Below are positions 16,829-25,970 of a stretch of DNA of 64,000 nucleotides, one piece after another. This DNA comes from Sulfurivirga sp964427185. Its GTDB lineage: Bacteria > Pseudomonadota > Gammaproteobacteria > Thiomicrospirales > Thiomicrospiraceae. Position 1 is the stretch's first letter; the number at the start of each line of letters is the position of its first letter. The position numbers and the translations under genes were made by a program. The DNA lies in the NCBI GenBank assembly GCA_964427185.1, contig CAYRSN010000003.1, forward strand, positions 1 through 64,000, read 5' to 3'. Under the pieces are notes generated by a model. It did not search any database. It was not told the origin of the DNA and saw only the letters and a list, made by a program, of their open reading frames with translations.

Positions 16829-17242
16829 TTACATCACCGATCTAATTACAAATTGCGTTTTAACAGGTAGCTTTGCTGCCGCCAGTTCAAAAGCACGACG
16901 TGCTACAGACTCATCCACTCCCTGCATTTCGAACAGGACACGGCCAGGCTGAACTTCTGCAACCCAATATTCAACGCTACCTTTACCTTTACCCATTCGC
17001 ACTTCCAAAGGCTTCTGAGTAATGGGCTTGTCCGGAAAAATCCGAATCCAAATTTTAGCACCACGTCTAACATGACGCGTCATTGCACGACGAGCAGCTT
17101 CGATTTGACGCGAAGTGATCCGGCCACGCTCTAGGGACTTAAGCCCAAACTCTCCAAAGCTAACTTTATTTCCAGCCTGTGCCAGCCCTCTATTACGGCC
17201 TTTCTGCACTTTTCTATATTTTGTTCTCTTAGGCATCAACAT
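16829..17242 (-). CDS. rplP: 50S ribosomal protein L16
   Basis: Large-subunit protein that orients tRNA in the A site, 137 aa. I use the ATG at 17242, eight bases after AAGGGG, giving MLMPKRTKYRKVQKGRN as in other L16 proteins; a TTG two codons upstream is unlikely. The core RQIEAARRAMTRHVRRGAKI and GKGKGSVEYWVAEVQPG are conserved, and the Arg of KGSVEYW-flanking loops targeted by YcfD hydroxylase is in place. Confidence 0.95.
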   Translation of the reverse strand: MLMPKRTKYRKVQKGRNRGLAQAGNKVSFGEFGLKSLERGRITSRQIEAARRAMTRHVRRGAKIWIRIFPDKPITQKPLEVRMGKGKGSVEYWVAEVQPGRVLFEMQGVDESVARRAFELAAAKLPVKTQFVIRSVM

Positions 17243-17254
17243 AGCCAATTCCCC

Positions 17255-17962
17255 TTATCTACGACCCTTGCGGCCTTTTTGTTCACGGCGCCCACCTTTT
17301 TTATCTTCTGGCTTATGAAGATTAAGAGGGAGTTTTCCTAGCCGTTCACCTTTAAAGATCCATACCTTAATACCAATCTTGCCATAAGTGGTATCCGCCT
17401 CTGACGTTGCATAATCTATATCAGCGCGGAAGGTATGCAGGGGAACACGACCTTCTCTATACCATTCAGTCCGTGCAATCTCTGCCCCGTTCAAGCGCCC
17501 TGAAACCATCACCTTGATGCCTTCAGCGCCCAAGCGCATGGCATTACCCACTGCTCGCTTCATGGCTCGACGAAACATTATGCGCTTTTCAAGCTGCTCA
17601 GCAATGCTATCTGCAACCAACTTTGCATCCAGCTCCGGCTTTTTGATTTCATAAATATCAATATTAACTGGCAAGCCAGTTTTTGCGACAAGATCACCTT
17701 TCAAGCGCTCAATATCTTCACCCTTTTTGCCAATCACAACACCAGGGCGAGCCGTAAAGATCGTCAATCTCAAGCCATTAGCAACCCGCTCAATATGAAC
17801 CTTGCTCACGCTGGCTTGCGCCAAGCGCTTCATAATATAGTTGCGGATCTCAATATCACTCAGCAAATAATCAGAAAAACTTTTGCTGTCGGCAAACCAA
17901 CGCGCATTCCAGTCCTTAGTAATGCCTAAACGAATGCCGACCGGATGTACTTTTTGTCCCAT
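17255..17962 (-). CDS. rpsC: 30S ribosomal protein S3
   Basis: mRNA entry channel protein with helicase function, 235 aa. It has MGQKVHPVGIRLGITKDWNA, a KH type 2 domain at about 40-110 (with the motif VIGKKGEDIERL), and the S3 C-terminal domain ending near KVWIFKGE. The final 20 residues are a lysine/arginine-rich tail. Confidence 0.97.
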   Translation of the reverse strand: MGQKVHPVGIRLGITKDWNARWFADSKSFSDYLLSDIEIRNYIMKRLAQASVSKVHIERVANGLRLTIFTARPGVVIGKKGEDIERLKGDLVAKTGLPVNIDIYEIKKPELDAKLVADSIAEQLEKRIMFRRAMKRAVGNAMRLGAEGIKVMVSGRLNGAEIARTEWYREGRVPLHTFRADIDYATSEADTTYGKIGIKVWIFKGERLGKLPLNLHKPEDKKGGRREQKGRKGRR

Positions 17963-17973
17963 TTCAATACTCC

Positions 17974-18306
17974 TTACTTGTCACCAACTGTGACAGTCAA
18001 ATGACTGGTACGCTTCAAAATCCGGTTTGCACGCCCTTTGGCGCGCGCGCGCAAACGTTTAAGACGAGGGCCTTCATTGACATAAGCGGAAGTCACCTTA
18101 AGCTCATCAATATCCGCACCTTCATTGTTTTCCGCATTGGAGATCGCACTCTGCAGTACCTTATAAAAAAGCTTGGCAGCCTTTTGATCACTGAAGGCTA
18201 AGATATTAACTGCTTCCTCCGCACTCTTTCCGCGAATAAGGTCTGCAACCAGACGAGCCTTTTGCGGAGAGATGCGGGCAAAACGATGTGTTGCACTTAC
18301 TTGCAT
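17974..18306 (-). CDS. rplV: 50S ribosomal protein L22
   Basis: Its beta hairpin lines the exit tunnel and is a site of macrolide resistance; 110 aa. I use the ATG at 18306, eight bases after AAGGAG; two upstream in-frame starts lie too close to that site. The core ISPQKARLVADLIRGKSAEE and the hairpin around GPRLKRLRARAKGRANRI look wild type. Confidence 0.95.
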   Translation of the reverse strand: MQVSATHRFARISPQKARLVADLIRGKSAEEAVNILAFSDQKAAKLFYKVLQSAISNAENNEGADIDELKVTSAYVNEGPRLKRLRARAKGRANRILKRTSHLTVTVGDK

Positions 18307-18318
18307 AGTCATCACTCC

Positions 18319-18597
18319 TTAACACTTCTTGGCTTTCTTATCGGCTGCATGACCACGGAAAGTACGCGTCATGGAAAACTCACCGAGTTTGTGGCCAACC
18401 ATATTTTCTGAAATATAAACCGGCACATGCTCCCGGCCATTATGAACAGCGATGGTCAGACCAATCATTTCTGGAATAATCATTGAACGACGAGACCAGG
18501 TCTTGATTGGACGCTTATCGCCAGATTCTTGTGCCTGCATCACTTTTTTCATTAAGTGATGATCTATAAATGGACCTTTTTTAACTGAACGTGGCAT
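18319..18597 (-). CDS. rpsS: 30S ribosomal protein S19
   Basis: Small-subunit head protein that contacts S13, 92 aa. MPRSVKKGPFIDHHLMKKV and TWSRRSMIIPEMIGLTIAVH are diagnostic, with GEFSMTRTFRGH near the end. Encoded between rplB and rplV with short spacers. Confidence 0.97.
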   Translation of the reverse strand: MPRSVKKGPFIDHHLMKKVMQAQESGDKRPIKTWSRRSMIIPEMIGLTIAVHNGREHVPVYISENMVGHKLGEFSMTRTFRGHAADKKAKKC

Positions 18598-18608
18598 AGT
18601 GTCCTTCC

Positions 18609-19439
18609 TTACTTAGCATTGCGACGGCGAACAATCATCTTGTCCGTACGCTTATTCTTACGAGTTTTCTTGCCTTTTGTCGGCACACCCCAAGGTGTAA
18701 CAGGATGACGGCCACCAGAGGTGCGCCCTTCACCACCACCATGCGGGTGATCAACCGGGTTCATTGCAACACCGCGTACCGTTGGGCGGATGCCACGCCA
18801 ACGACTTGCACCGGCCTTCCCAAGTTTACGCAAGTTATGCTCAGAGTTACCAACTTCGCCAATCGTGGCTCGACACTCTGCAAGCACCTTACGCATCTCA
18901 CCGGAACGCAGACGCACCAGTACATACTTACCTTCCTTACCCACCAACTGCGCAGAAGCCCCGGCACTACGTGCAATCTGGGCACCTTTACCCGGACGTA
19001 ACTCAATAGCATGAATAACAGTACCTACAGGAATATTGCGCAATGGCAAGGTGTTGCCCACTTTAATCGGCGCATCATCACCCGAAACCACTTGATCACC
19101 GGCTTTCAGATTCTTCGCCGCCAAAATATAACGACGCTCACCATCTGCATACTTAATCAATGCAATATGCGCTGTACGGTTTGGATCATACTCCAAACGT
19201 TCTACAACTCCCGGCACACCATCTTTATTCCGCTTAAAGTCAATAATTCGATACTGCTGTTTATGACCGCCACCATGATGTCGCACGGTAATACGACCAT
19301 AGTTATTGCGACCGCCTTTTTTTGTTTTCTTCTCCAACAAAGGCGCATAAGGTTTACCTTTGTGCAAGCTAGGCTCTACAACACTAACAACAAAACGGCG
19401 ACCCGGGGAGGTAGGCTTTGCTTTTTTAATAATTGCCAT
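18609..19439 (-). CDS. rplB: 50S ribosomal protein L2
   Basis: One of the most conserved ribosomal proteins, needed for subunit association and peptidyl transfer; 276 aa. The C-terminal loop GVAMNPVDHPHGGGEGRTSG with the essential His is intact, and TVRHHGGGHKQQYRIIDFKR lies in the N-terminal half. Confidence 0.98.
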   Translation of the reverse strand: MAIIKKAKPTSPGRRFVVSVVEPSLHKGKPYAPLLEKKTKKGGRNNYGRITVRHHGGGHKQQYRIIDFKRNKDGVPGVVERLEYDPNRTAHIALIKYADGERRYILAAKNLKAGDQVVSGDDAPIKVGNTLPLRNIPVGTVIHAIELRPGKGAQIARSAGASAQLVGKEGKYVLVRLRSGEMRKVLAECRATIGEVGNSEHNLRKLGKAGASRWRGIRPTVRGVAMNPVDHPHGGGEGRTSGGRHPVTPWGVPTKGKKTRKNKRTDKMIVRRRNAK

Positions 19440-19450
19440 CTGATTACTCC

Positions 19451-19747
19451 TTACTCTCCGCCAATCACATCAATTTCCTGCCCAGGCATCAGACGAATCA
19501 CAGCTTTTCTAATGCCTGAACGACGACCTGGGCGGCCACGGAAAAATTTCTGCTTACCCTTAATGTTAATCACATTAACCGACTTCACCTTCACATCAAA
19601 CAGTGCCTCTACTGCTTCTTTAATTTCAGGCTTTGTCGCTGAGGGCGCCACTTTAAATACATACTGATCTGCCTTTTCCGCCAGCAGGGCACTTTTTTCT
19701 GAGATATGAGGCGCTAGCAAAATCTGATAGACTTTCTCTCTTTTCAT
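19451..19747 (-). CDS. rplW: 50S ribosomal protein L23
   Basis: Tunnel-exit protein that docks trigger factor, 98 aa. Start MKREKVYQILLAPHISEKSA; the VNVINIKGKQKFFRGRPGRR segment and the end are typical. Its ATG overlaps the rplD stop by four bases (ATGA), showing translational coupling. Confidence 0.96.
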   Translation of the reverse strand: MKREKVYQILLAPHISEKSALLAEKADQYVFKVAPSATKPEIKEAVEALFDVKVKSVNVINIKGKQKFFRGRPGRRSGIRKAVIRLMPGQEIDVIGGE

Positions 19748-20364
19748 GCGAGCTTCTCCTCAAGCTGTTTCAATGCACCCTGCGTCATCACAACGGTTTC
19801 ATAACCAATCAGACTTACAGGATCTACACCTTCAACGTCAGTGGCAGCAGCATTGTAGAGGTTGCGAGACGCCAAAAAAACATTCTCATCAAAGGCCTCT
19901 GTCACCACCAGCACATCCTTCACCCCCAACTGCTTCATTTTTTCAACAAACTGCTTAGTTTTAGGGGCTTCCAATTTAAAATCATCTACCACTTTAAGAC
20001 GATCGTTACGCGCCAACTCAGACAAAATGGCACGCATCGCTGCACGATACATCTTTTTATTAACTTTCTGAGCATAACTTCTCGGCTTATTAGGAAAGGC
20101 TCGCCCGCCCCCTACCCAAATAGGGCTACGAATCGTACCTGCACGCGCACGTCCTGTTCCTTTCTGACGCCACGGCTTTGCTCCTCCACCGCTGACTTCA
20201 GAGCGATTCTTTTGAGCTTTAGTGCCCGCACGCGCTTTGGCCATATAAGCCGTTACAACCTGGTGCACCAGAGGCTCATTAAAGGTTGCCGCAAACACCG
20301 CATCATTAACACTTAAAGCTTCAGAAGCCTCACCTGTATTAGAGTTAATTACCTTAATATCCAT
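19744..20364 (-). CDS. rplD: 50S ribosomal protein L4
   Basis: Large-subunit protein with a tunnel loop; in E. coli also the repressor and attenuator of the S10 operon. The 206-aa protein has the tunnel loop around RSEVSGGGAKPWRQKGTGRA and the C-terminal domain from about 120. Whether it regulates this operon is open, because the leader upstream of rpsJ is much shorter than in E. coli. Confidence 0.97.
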   Translation of the reverse strand: MDIKVINSNTGEASEALSVNDAVFAATFNEPLVHQVVTAYMAKARAGTKAQKNRSEVSGGGAKPWRQKGTGRARAGTIRSPIWVGGGRAFPNKPRSYAQKVNKKMYRAAMRAILSELARNDRLKVVDDFKLEAPKTKQFVEKMKQLGVKDVLVVTEAFDENVFLASRNLYNAAATDVEGVDPVSLIGYETVVMTQGALKQLEEKLA

Positions 20365-20370
20365 AATCGC

Positions 20371-21012
20371 TTACCCCTTGATCGCTTTACGCACGACAAC
20401 CATGCTGCCATTCGCACCAGGGACTGCACCTTTAACGAGAACCAAACCATCTTCCACATCCACCTTAACAACTTTAAGGTTCAGTGTAGTTTGACGCTCA
20501 TTTCCCATATGACCAGCCATTTTCTTACCTTTAAAAACACGCCCGGGCGTTTGGTTCTGCCCAATGGAACCTGGTGCACGGTGCGACAAGGAGTTACCAT
20601 GTGTAGCATCCTGAGTACGGAAGTTATGACGCTTTACGCCGCCCTGAAAGCCCTTCCCTTTCGTGACACCTGTCACATCAACCTTTTCCACTTCAGCCAG
20701 CTTTTCAACTGTCAGCTCCGACCCAAGCTCAAGCCCTTCCAGTTCCGCTTCTGTCTCAACACGGAACTCCCATAGACCCACACCTGCTTCGGTGCCAGCC
20801 TTGGCATAATGACCAGAAAGCGGCTTATTTACGCGACCCGGATGTTTTTTTCCTGTGGTGACCTGAACAGCTGCGTAACCATCTACTTCAGGCGTCTTAA
20901 TCTGTGTAACACGATTAGGCTCAACCTGAATCACCGTAACAGGCACAGAAATACCGTCCTCGTCAAACACGCGGGTCATGCCGATTTTCTTACCGACAAC
21001 ACCAATTGCCAT
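20371..21012 (-). CDS. rplC: 50S ribosomal protein L3
   Basis: Assembly initiator near the peptidyl transferase centre, 213 aa. AIGVVGKKIGMTRVFDEDGI is conserved; the extension loop contains ASHG-like DATHGNSLSHRAPGSIGQN with the Gln methylated by PrmB in relatives. An ATG two codons upstream (21018) sits four bases after GAGG and is an alternative start. Confidence 0.95.
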   Translation of the reverse strand: MAIGVVGKKIGMTRVFDEDGISVPVTVIQVEPNRVTQIKTPEVDGYAAVQVTTGKKHPGRVNKPLSGHYAKAGTEAGVGLWEFRVETEAELEGLELGSELTVEKLAEVEKVDVTGVTKGKGFQGGVKRHNFRTQDATHGNSLSHRAPGSIGQNQTPGRVFKGKKMAGHMGNERQTTLNLKVVKVDVEDGLVLVKGAVPGANGSMVVVRKAIKG

Positions 21013-21081
21013 AACCATTCATCCTCATTGTTATTTTTGGCCAGTCATTACGATTGATGACTGACACAACATGCACTTAAA

Positions 21082-21393
21082 TCAGTGCAACTCAATTTTC
21101 ACATCGACACCAGCAGCCAAATCCAACTTCATTAACGCATCAACCGTTTTGTCTGTCGGATCAACGATATCTAAAAGACGCTTATGCGTACGAATCTCAT
21201 ATTGATCACGCGCATCCTTATTGACGTGAGGAGAGATCAGTACCGTATAGCGCTCTTTACGGGTTGGCAAAGGAATCGGACCATGCACTTGAGCCCCAGT
21301 CCGCTTTGCTGTTTCCGCAATCTCTTTGGCTGACTGATCAATCAGTCGATGATCAAAAGCCTTTAAACGAATACGTATATTTTGTGCAGCCAT
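21082..21393 (-). CDS. rpsJ: 30S ribosomal protein S10 (NusE)
   Basis: Small-subunit head protein that also pairs with NusB in antitermination and binds NusG; 103 aa. IRIRLKAFDHRLIDQSAKEI and GPIPLPTRKERYTVLISPHV are highly conserved. First gene of the S10 operon; a near-perfect promoter and a hairpin lie in the 123 bases upstream. Confidence 0.98.
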   Translation of the reverse strand: MAAQNIRIRLKAFDHRLIDQSAKEIAETAKRTGAQVHGPIPLPTRKERYTVLISPHVNKDARDQYEIRTHKRLLDIVDPTDKTVDALMKLDLAAGVDVKIELH

Positions 21394-21414
21394 ACCACAA
21401 CTCTTAAGTTTGTG

Positions 21415-21443
21415 AAAACAAAAGCAGCGGCCAAGCCGCTGCT
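21415..21443 (-). terminator. Terminator-like hairpin in the rpsJ leader
   Basis: A 9-bp perfect stem (AGCAGCGGC / GCCGCTGCT) with a three-base loop at 21423-21443 runs into TTTTGTTTT on the minus strand. It lies downstream of the S10 promoter, so it would stop readthrough from tuf and may also attenuate the S10 transcript. Confidence 0.75.
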
Positions 21444-21457
21444 ATTCAGGGTTGCGA

Positions 21458-21486
21458 ATTATAACTCAGCGTTTACGCCTTTTCAA
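21458..21486 (-). promoter_or_regulatory. Sigma-70 promoter of the S10 operon
   Basis: Minus strand TTGAAA (21481-21486), exactly 17 bases, then a perfect TATAAT (21458-21463). The predicted transcript starts near 21451, about 58 bases before the rpsJ start. Confidence 0.85.
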
Positions 21487-21516
21487 TAACAACCCGTTGT
21501 TTTTGTTAAAAAATGA

Positions 21517-22707
21517 TCACTCGATCACTTTAGCAACAACACCTGCGCCAACGGTGCGACCGCCTTCACGGATCGCAAAACGCAGACCTTCGTCCATCGC
21601 GATTGGAGCAATCAGCTCTACTGACATCTGAACGTTGTCACCAGGCATGACCATTTCTACACCTTCTGGTAGTTGACATGCACCGGTTACGTCTGTTGTA
21701 CGGAAGTAGAACTGTGGACGGTAGCCATTGAAGAATGGGGTGTGACGACCACCTTCTTCTTTGGTCAGCACGTATACTTCTGCTTCGAATTTGGTGTGTG
21801 GATTGATGGTGCCTGGCTGTGCCAGTACCTGGCCACGCTCTACTTCTTCACGCTTGGTGCCACGCAGTAGCACACCTACGTTATCACCCGCCACGCCTTC
21901 GTCCAGAAGTTTACGGAACATTTCTACACCGGTTACGGTGGTCTTTTGTGTTGGACGAATACCTACGATTTCTACTTCGTCACCTACACGAACGATACCG
22001 GTTTCAATACGACCGGTTACTACGGTACCACGTCCCTGGATGGAGAATACGTCTTCAATCGGCATCAAGAACGGCTTGTCTGTGTCACGCTCTGGGGTCG
22101 GGATGTATTCGTCCATGGCGTTAACCAGACGCTCAATGGAGGGCTCTCCAATCTCTGAGGTGTCACCTTCAATGGCTTTCAGGGCTGAACCTGTAATAAC
22201 AGGAACATCGTCTCCGGGGAAGTCGTATTCGCTCAGTAGTTCACGCACTTCCATTTCAACCAGTTCGAGCAGCTCTTCGTCGTCTACCATGTCTGCTTTG
22301 TTGAGGTATACGACGATGTAAGGTACACCTACCTGACGAGATAGCAGGATGTGTTCACGGGTCTGTGGCATAGGACCATCTGCTGCTGACACAACCAGGA
22401 TGGCACCATCCATCTGGGCTGCACCTGTGATCATGTTTTTGACGTAGTCGGCGTGACCCGGACAGTCTACGTGGGCGTAGTGACGATTCTCTGATTCGTA
22501 TTCTACGTGTGCTGTAGAGATGGTAATACCACGCGCACGCTCTTCCGGTGCGTTGTCAATCTGGTCGTATGCTTTGGTTTCACCACCAAATTTCTTGCCC
22601 TGAACAATGGTCAGTGCCGCTGTCAGTGTGGTCTTGCCGTGGTCTACGTGACCAATTGTGCCCACGTTTACGTGGGGTTTCGTACGCTCAAACTTTTCCT
22701 TTGCCAT
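21517..22707 (-). CDS. tuf: Elongation factor Tu (copy after fusA)
   Basis: GTPase that delivers aminoacyl-tRNA to the ribosome; 396 aa. G1 GHVDHGKTT (residues 19-27), DCPGHADY, NKADMVD and SALKA motifs are present, and domains 2 and 3 are full length. It ends the str operon, 37 bases after fusA. The coding sequence is identical to the second copy at 37913-39103 up to the last sense codon; here the stop is TGA, there TAA. Upstream and downstream flanks are unrelated. Confidence 0.98.
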   Translation of the reverse strand: MAKEKFERTKPHVNVGTIGHVDHGKTTLTAALTIVQGKKFGGETKAYDQIDNAPEERARGITISTAHVEYESENRHYAHVDCPGHADYVKNMITGAAQMDGAILVVSAADGPMPQTREHILLSRQVGVPYIVVYLNKADMVDDEELLELVEMEVRELLSEYDFPGDDVPVITGSALKAIEGDTSEIGEPSIERLVNAMDEYIPTPERDTDKPFLMPIEDVFSIQGRGTVVTGRIETGIVRVGDEVEIVGIRPTQKTTVTGVEMFRKLLDEGVAGDNVGVLLRGTKREEVERGQVLAQPGTINPHTKFEAEVYVLTKEEGGRHTPFFNGYRPQFYFRTTDVTGACQLPEGVEMVMPGDNVQMSVELIAPIAMDEGLRFAIREGGRTVGAGVVAKVIE

Positions 22708-22744
22708 AGCTTATTACCTCTTTTAGCAAAAATTAAATTTAAAA

Positions 22745-24850
22745 TTAAGCACCTTTTTTAGACTTGGCGATAATTTCTTCCTGAACATTTGAAGGCGCTT
22801 CAGCATATTTTTCAAACTGCATAGAGTAGCTCGCACGCCCTTGTGTCAAGGAGCGCAGTTGCGTTGCATACCCAAACATTTCAGCCAAAGGCACTTCTGC
22901 TTTAACCAACTTACCAACAGGCGCATCCTCCATGCTCTGCACCATACCGCGACGACGGTTCAAGTCACCAATCACATCCCCCATATACTCTTCTGGCGTT
23001 ACAACCTCTACCGCCATAATAGGCTCAAGAATAGCTGGGTTAGCACGCGTTACGCCATCTTTTACTGCCATACCGGCAGCAACGCGGAAGGCTGTTTCAT
23101 TGGAGTCCACCTCATGATATGAACCATCATAAAGCGTCGCTTTAACGTCAACAACCGGATAACCTGCCAGCACACCCGCTTCCAGCTGATCACGAATACC
23201 CTTTTCAACTGCAGGAATATAGTCTTTTGGAACCACGCCTCCCACAATTGCATTTTCAAACTCAAACCCTGACCCCTGTGGCAGCGGCTCAAACTTAACT
23301 TTGACGTGACCATACTGTCCGCGACCACCTGACTGGCGCACAAATTTCCCTTCAGCATCCACAGGTGTACGAATTGCTTCGCGGTAGGAAACCTGAGGGG
23401 CACCCACATTAGCTTCCACTTTAAATTCCCGCTTCATACGGTCCACGATGATATCCAAGTGCAGCTCACCCATACCGGAGATAATGGTTTGACCCGTCTC
23501 CTCATCGGTATGCACACGGAAGGAAGGATCCTCCTGAGCCAATTTCTGCAAAGCAATCCCCATTTTTTCCTGGTCAGCTTTGGTTTTAGGCTCTACTGCA
23601 ACAGAGATTACTGGCTCCGGGAATTCCATACGCTCCAAGATAATCTTATGTTCCGGATCACACAAAGTATCCCCGGTTGTCACATCCTTCAAACCCACAG
23701 CACAGGCAATATCACCTGCACGTACCTCCTTAATCTCTTCTCGACTGTTTGCATGCATTTGCAACAAACGACCTACACGCTCTCGCTTCTGCTTAGTAGA
23801 GTTCCATACTGGCTGTCCAGCATTCACCACACCAGAGTAAGCTCTAAAGAAAGTCAACGTACCCACAAAAGGATCCGTCATAATCTTGAACGCAAGCGCA
23901 GAGAACGGCTCATCATCTGAAGCATGGCGAACTTCAGCTTCTTCTGTTTCAGGATTGATACCTTCTACAGGAGGAATATCCACCGGGGAAGGCAAATATT
24001 CAACCATGCCATCTAAAACAGCCTGCACCCCTTTGTTTTTAAAGGCTGAACCACAGAACATTGGCACAACCTCATTCGCGATACAACGCTGACGCAAGCC
24101 CTGCTTGATTTCTTCCTCGGTAAGCTCCCCACCCTCAAGGTATTTATTCATCAAGTCTTCATTCGCTTCAGCTGCCGCTTCCACCAAGAGCTCCCGATAT
24201 TCCTCGCATAGCTCAACCATGTCTGCTGGAATATCACCATACTCAAATGTAGTGCCCATGTCTGCTTCATTCCAGACAATGGCTTTCATTTTGATGAGAT
24301 CCACAACTCCTTCGAAAGCATCTTCAGCCCCGATTGGCAACTGAACAGGCACCGGATTCGCACCCAAGCGTGTCTTCACCTGCTCAACCACACGCAAAAA
24401 ATCAGCCCCCGCACGATCCATCTTATTCACAAAGGCCATTCTGGGCACGCCATACTTATTTGCCTGACGCCATACCGTCTCAGACTGAGGCTCCACCCCG
24501 CCTACGGCACAAAATACAGCCACCGCACCATCCAGTACTCGCAACGAGCGCTCTACTTCAATCGTAAAGTCTACGTGCCCCGGGGTATCAATAATGTTGA
24601 TACGGTGCTGAGGAAACTGATTTGCCATACCTGACCAAAAACAGGTGGTCGCAGCAGACGTGATCGTAATGCCACGCTCCTGTTCTTGCTTCATCCAGTC
24701 CATGGTAGCAGCACCATCATGTACCTCACCAATCTTGTGCGACACACCCGTATAAAACAAAATGCGTTCAGTTGTTGTTGTTTTACCAGCGTCAATATGA
24801 GCCATGATGCCCACATTACGATAACGCTCAATTGGAGTTGTTCTAGCCAC
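22745..24850 (-). CDS. fusA: Elongation factor G
   Basis: Translocation GTPase, 701 aa in five domains. G1 AHIDAGKTT near residue 17, switch motif RGITITSAATT, DTPGHVDF, NKMDRAGAD and domain IV QSGGRGQYGHVKV are present. The residues around domain III-G interface look like ordinary fusidic-acid-sensitive enzymes, though this was only judged by eye. Transcribed with rpsL-rpsG before it and tuf after it. Confidence 0.98.
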   Translation of the reverse strand: MARTTPIERYRNVGIMAHIDAGKTTTTERILFYTGVSHKIGEVHDGAATMDWMKQEQERGITITSAATTCFWSGMANQFPQHRINIIDTPGHVDFTIEVERSLRVLDGAVAVFCAVGGVEPQSETVWRQANKYGVPRMAFVNKMDRAGADFLRVVEQVKTRLGANPVPVQLPIGAEDAFEGVVDLIKMKAIVWNEADMGTTFEYGDIPADMVELCEEYRELLVEAAAEANEDLMNKYLEGGELTEEEIKQGLRQRCIANEVVPMFCGSAFKNKGVQAVLDGMVEYLPSPVDIPPVEGINPETEEAEVRHASDDEPFSALAFKIMTDPFVGTLTFFRAYSGVVNAGQPVWNSTKQKRERVGRLLQMHANSREEIKEVRAGDIACAVGLKDVTTGDTLCDPEHKIILERMEFPEPVISVAVEPKTKADQEKMGIALQKLAQEDPSFRVHTDEETGQTIISGMGELHLDIIVDRMKREFKVEANVGAPQVSYREAIRTPVDAEGKFVRQSGGRGQYGHVKVKFEPLPQGSGFEFENAIVGGVVPKDYIPAVEKGIRDQLEAGVLAGYPVVDVKATLYDGSYHEVDSNETAFRVAAGMAVKDGVTRANPAILEPIMAVEVVTPEEYMGDVIGDLNRRRGMVQSMEDAPVGKLVKAEVPLAEMFGYATQLRSLTQGRASYSMQFEKYAEAPSNVQEEIIAKSKKGA

Positions 24851-24890
24851 GGTTACACCTTTTTATTTTACTTTCCGTCACAAACAGGAA

Positions 24891-24908
24891 ATGCCCCAAG
24901 CGGGGCAT
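24891..24908 (-). repeat. Hairpin between rpsG and fusA
   Basis: ATGCCCC (24891-24897) pairs with GGGGCAT (24902-24908) around a four-base loop. On the minus strand only a poor T-run (TTTCCTGTTTG) follows, so it may be a weak attenuator or an mRNA end/processing structure in the str transcript rather than a full terminator. Confidence 0.5.
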
Positions 24909-24939
24909 CACCTAAAATCTACCTACTATCATACACGCA

Positions 24940-25413
24940 TTACCAGCGGAAATGAGAGAAAGCCTTATTCGCCTCAGCCATGCGGTGCGTATCTTCTTTT
25001 TTCTTCACCGCAGCACCACGATTTTCAAGCGCATCTCCAAGCTCACCCGCCAAACGAAGCATCATACCTTTCTCACCTCGTTTACGCGCAGCATCCACAA
25101 TCCAGCGCATCGCCAATGCCATACGGCGATCAGAGCGCACTTCAACAGGCACCTGATAGGTCGCACCCCCTACACGCCGAGACTTAACTTCCACCATAGG
25201 CCCCACATTCTCCAGCGCCTCTTTCAGGATCGCCACTCTATCTTCGCGCTTTTTACGCTCAGAAACCGTATCCAATGCACCATATACAATTTTTTCCGCA
25301 ATGGATTTTTTACCGTCTTTCATCACAATGTTTACAAACTTTGCCAGCGTAACATCTCCAAATTTAGGATCTGGCAATACCCGTCTCTTTTCAGCTCTTT
25401 TTCTACGTGCCAT
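24940..25413 (-). CDS. rpsG: 30S ribosomal protein S7
   Basis: Head assembly initiator, 157 aa; in E. coli it represses its own operon from the rpsL-rpsG gap. ARRKRAEKRRVLPDPKFGDV and VGGATYQVPVEVRSDRRMAL are diagnostic. The upstream gap to rpsL is only 50 bases. Confidence 0.97.
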   Translation of the reverse strand: MARRKRAEKRRVLPDPKFGDVTLAKFVNIVMKDGKKSIAEKIVYGALDTVSERKKREDRVAILKEALENVGPMVEVKSRRVGGATYQVPVEVRSDRRMALAMRWIVDAARKRGEKGMMLRLAGELGDALENRGAAVKKKEDTHRMAEANKAFSHFRW

Positions 25414-25463
25414 TCTTAATCTTCCGGTTATTTAATTAATAAGTTGCTAGCGTATATTTAAGG

Positions 25464-25838
25464 TCACCCTTTAGGACGCTTAGCACCGTACTTGGAACGG
25501 CCCTGTCTACGCTTCTCTACACCTGCACAATCCAATGCACCACGAATCGTGTGATAGCGAACACCTGGCAAATCCTTAACACGACCACCGCGAATCAGGA
25601 TCACACTGTGCTCCTGAAGATTGTGACCTTCACCACCGATATAAGTAGTTACCTCAAACCCGCTCGTCAAGCGCACACGCGCAACTTTACGCAAGGCTGA
25701 GTTAGGCTTTTTAGGGGTTGTCGTGTAAACACGCGTACATACACCACGACGCTGTGGACATGCCTGCAACGCAGGCACTTTTGACTTTGCTTTCTTCTGC
25801 TTGCGTGGCTTACGCACAAGCTGATTAATTGTTGCCAT
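25464..25838 (-). CDS. rpsL: 30S ribosomal protein S12
   Basis: Decoding-centre protein, 124 aa. The streptomycin-relevant lysines are wild type: the Lys in TTTPKKPNSALRK and the one in GRVKDLPGVRYH (equivalent to K43 and K88). The conserved Asp modified to beta-methylthio-Asp in E. coli is present in the same loop. First gene of the str operon, behind its own promoter. Confidence 0.98.
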   Translation of the reverse strand: MATINQLVRKPRKQKKAKSKVPALQACPQRRGVCTRVYTTTPKKPNSALRKVARVRLTSGFEVTTYIGGEGHNLQEHSVILIRGGRVKDLPGVRYHTIRGALDCAGVEKRRQGRSKYGAKRPKG

Positions 25839-25924
25839 TCAACTTCTCCATTAGGTTAACCCCCATATTGGGGAGGATACTCAGGCTTAGACTACCTGTT
25901 TCCAGCATACTCTAAGAGGCATGA

Positions 25925-25954
25925 ATTTTAGCCACCCTTATATGCTCAAGTCAA
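25925..25954 (-). promoter_or_regulatory. Sigma-70 promoter of the str operon
   Basis: Minus strand TTGACT (25949-25954), an 18-base spacer, TAAAAT (25925-25930). It lies in the 132 bases between rpoC and rpsL, with a leader of about 80 bases that contains a small CCCC-AATAT-GGGG hairpin. No terminator is visible after rpoC, so rpoBC readthrough into rpsL is likely. Confidence 0.75.
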
Positions 25955-25970
25955 GCCTAAACCCTTGTTT

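Noticed and set aside
21761..22321. Serine/threonine-rich 186-codon frame opposite tuf, repeated at 38157-38717
   Set aside because: Its repetition is only a result of the two identical tuf genes; no start signal or family likeness.
25860..25873. CCCC-AATAT-GGGG hairpin in the rpsL leader as a terminator
   Set aside because: Stem of four to five pairs without a T-run; at most a minor leader structure.
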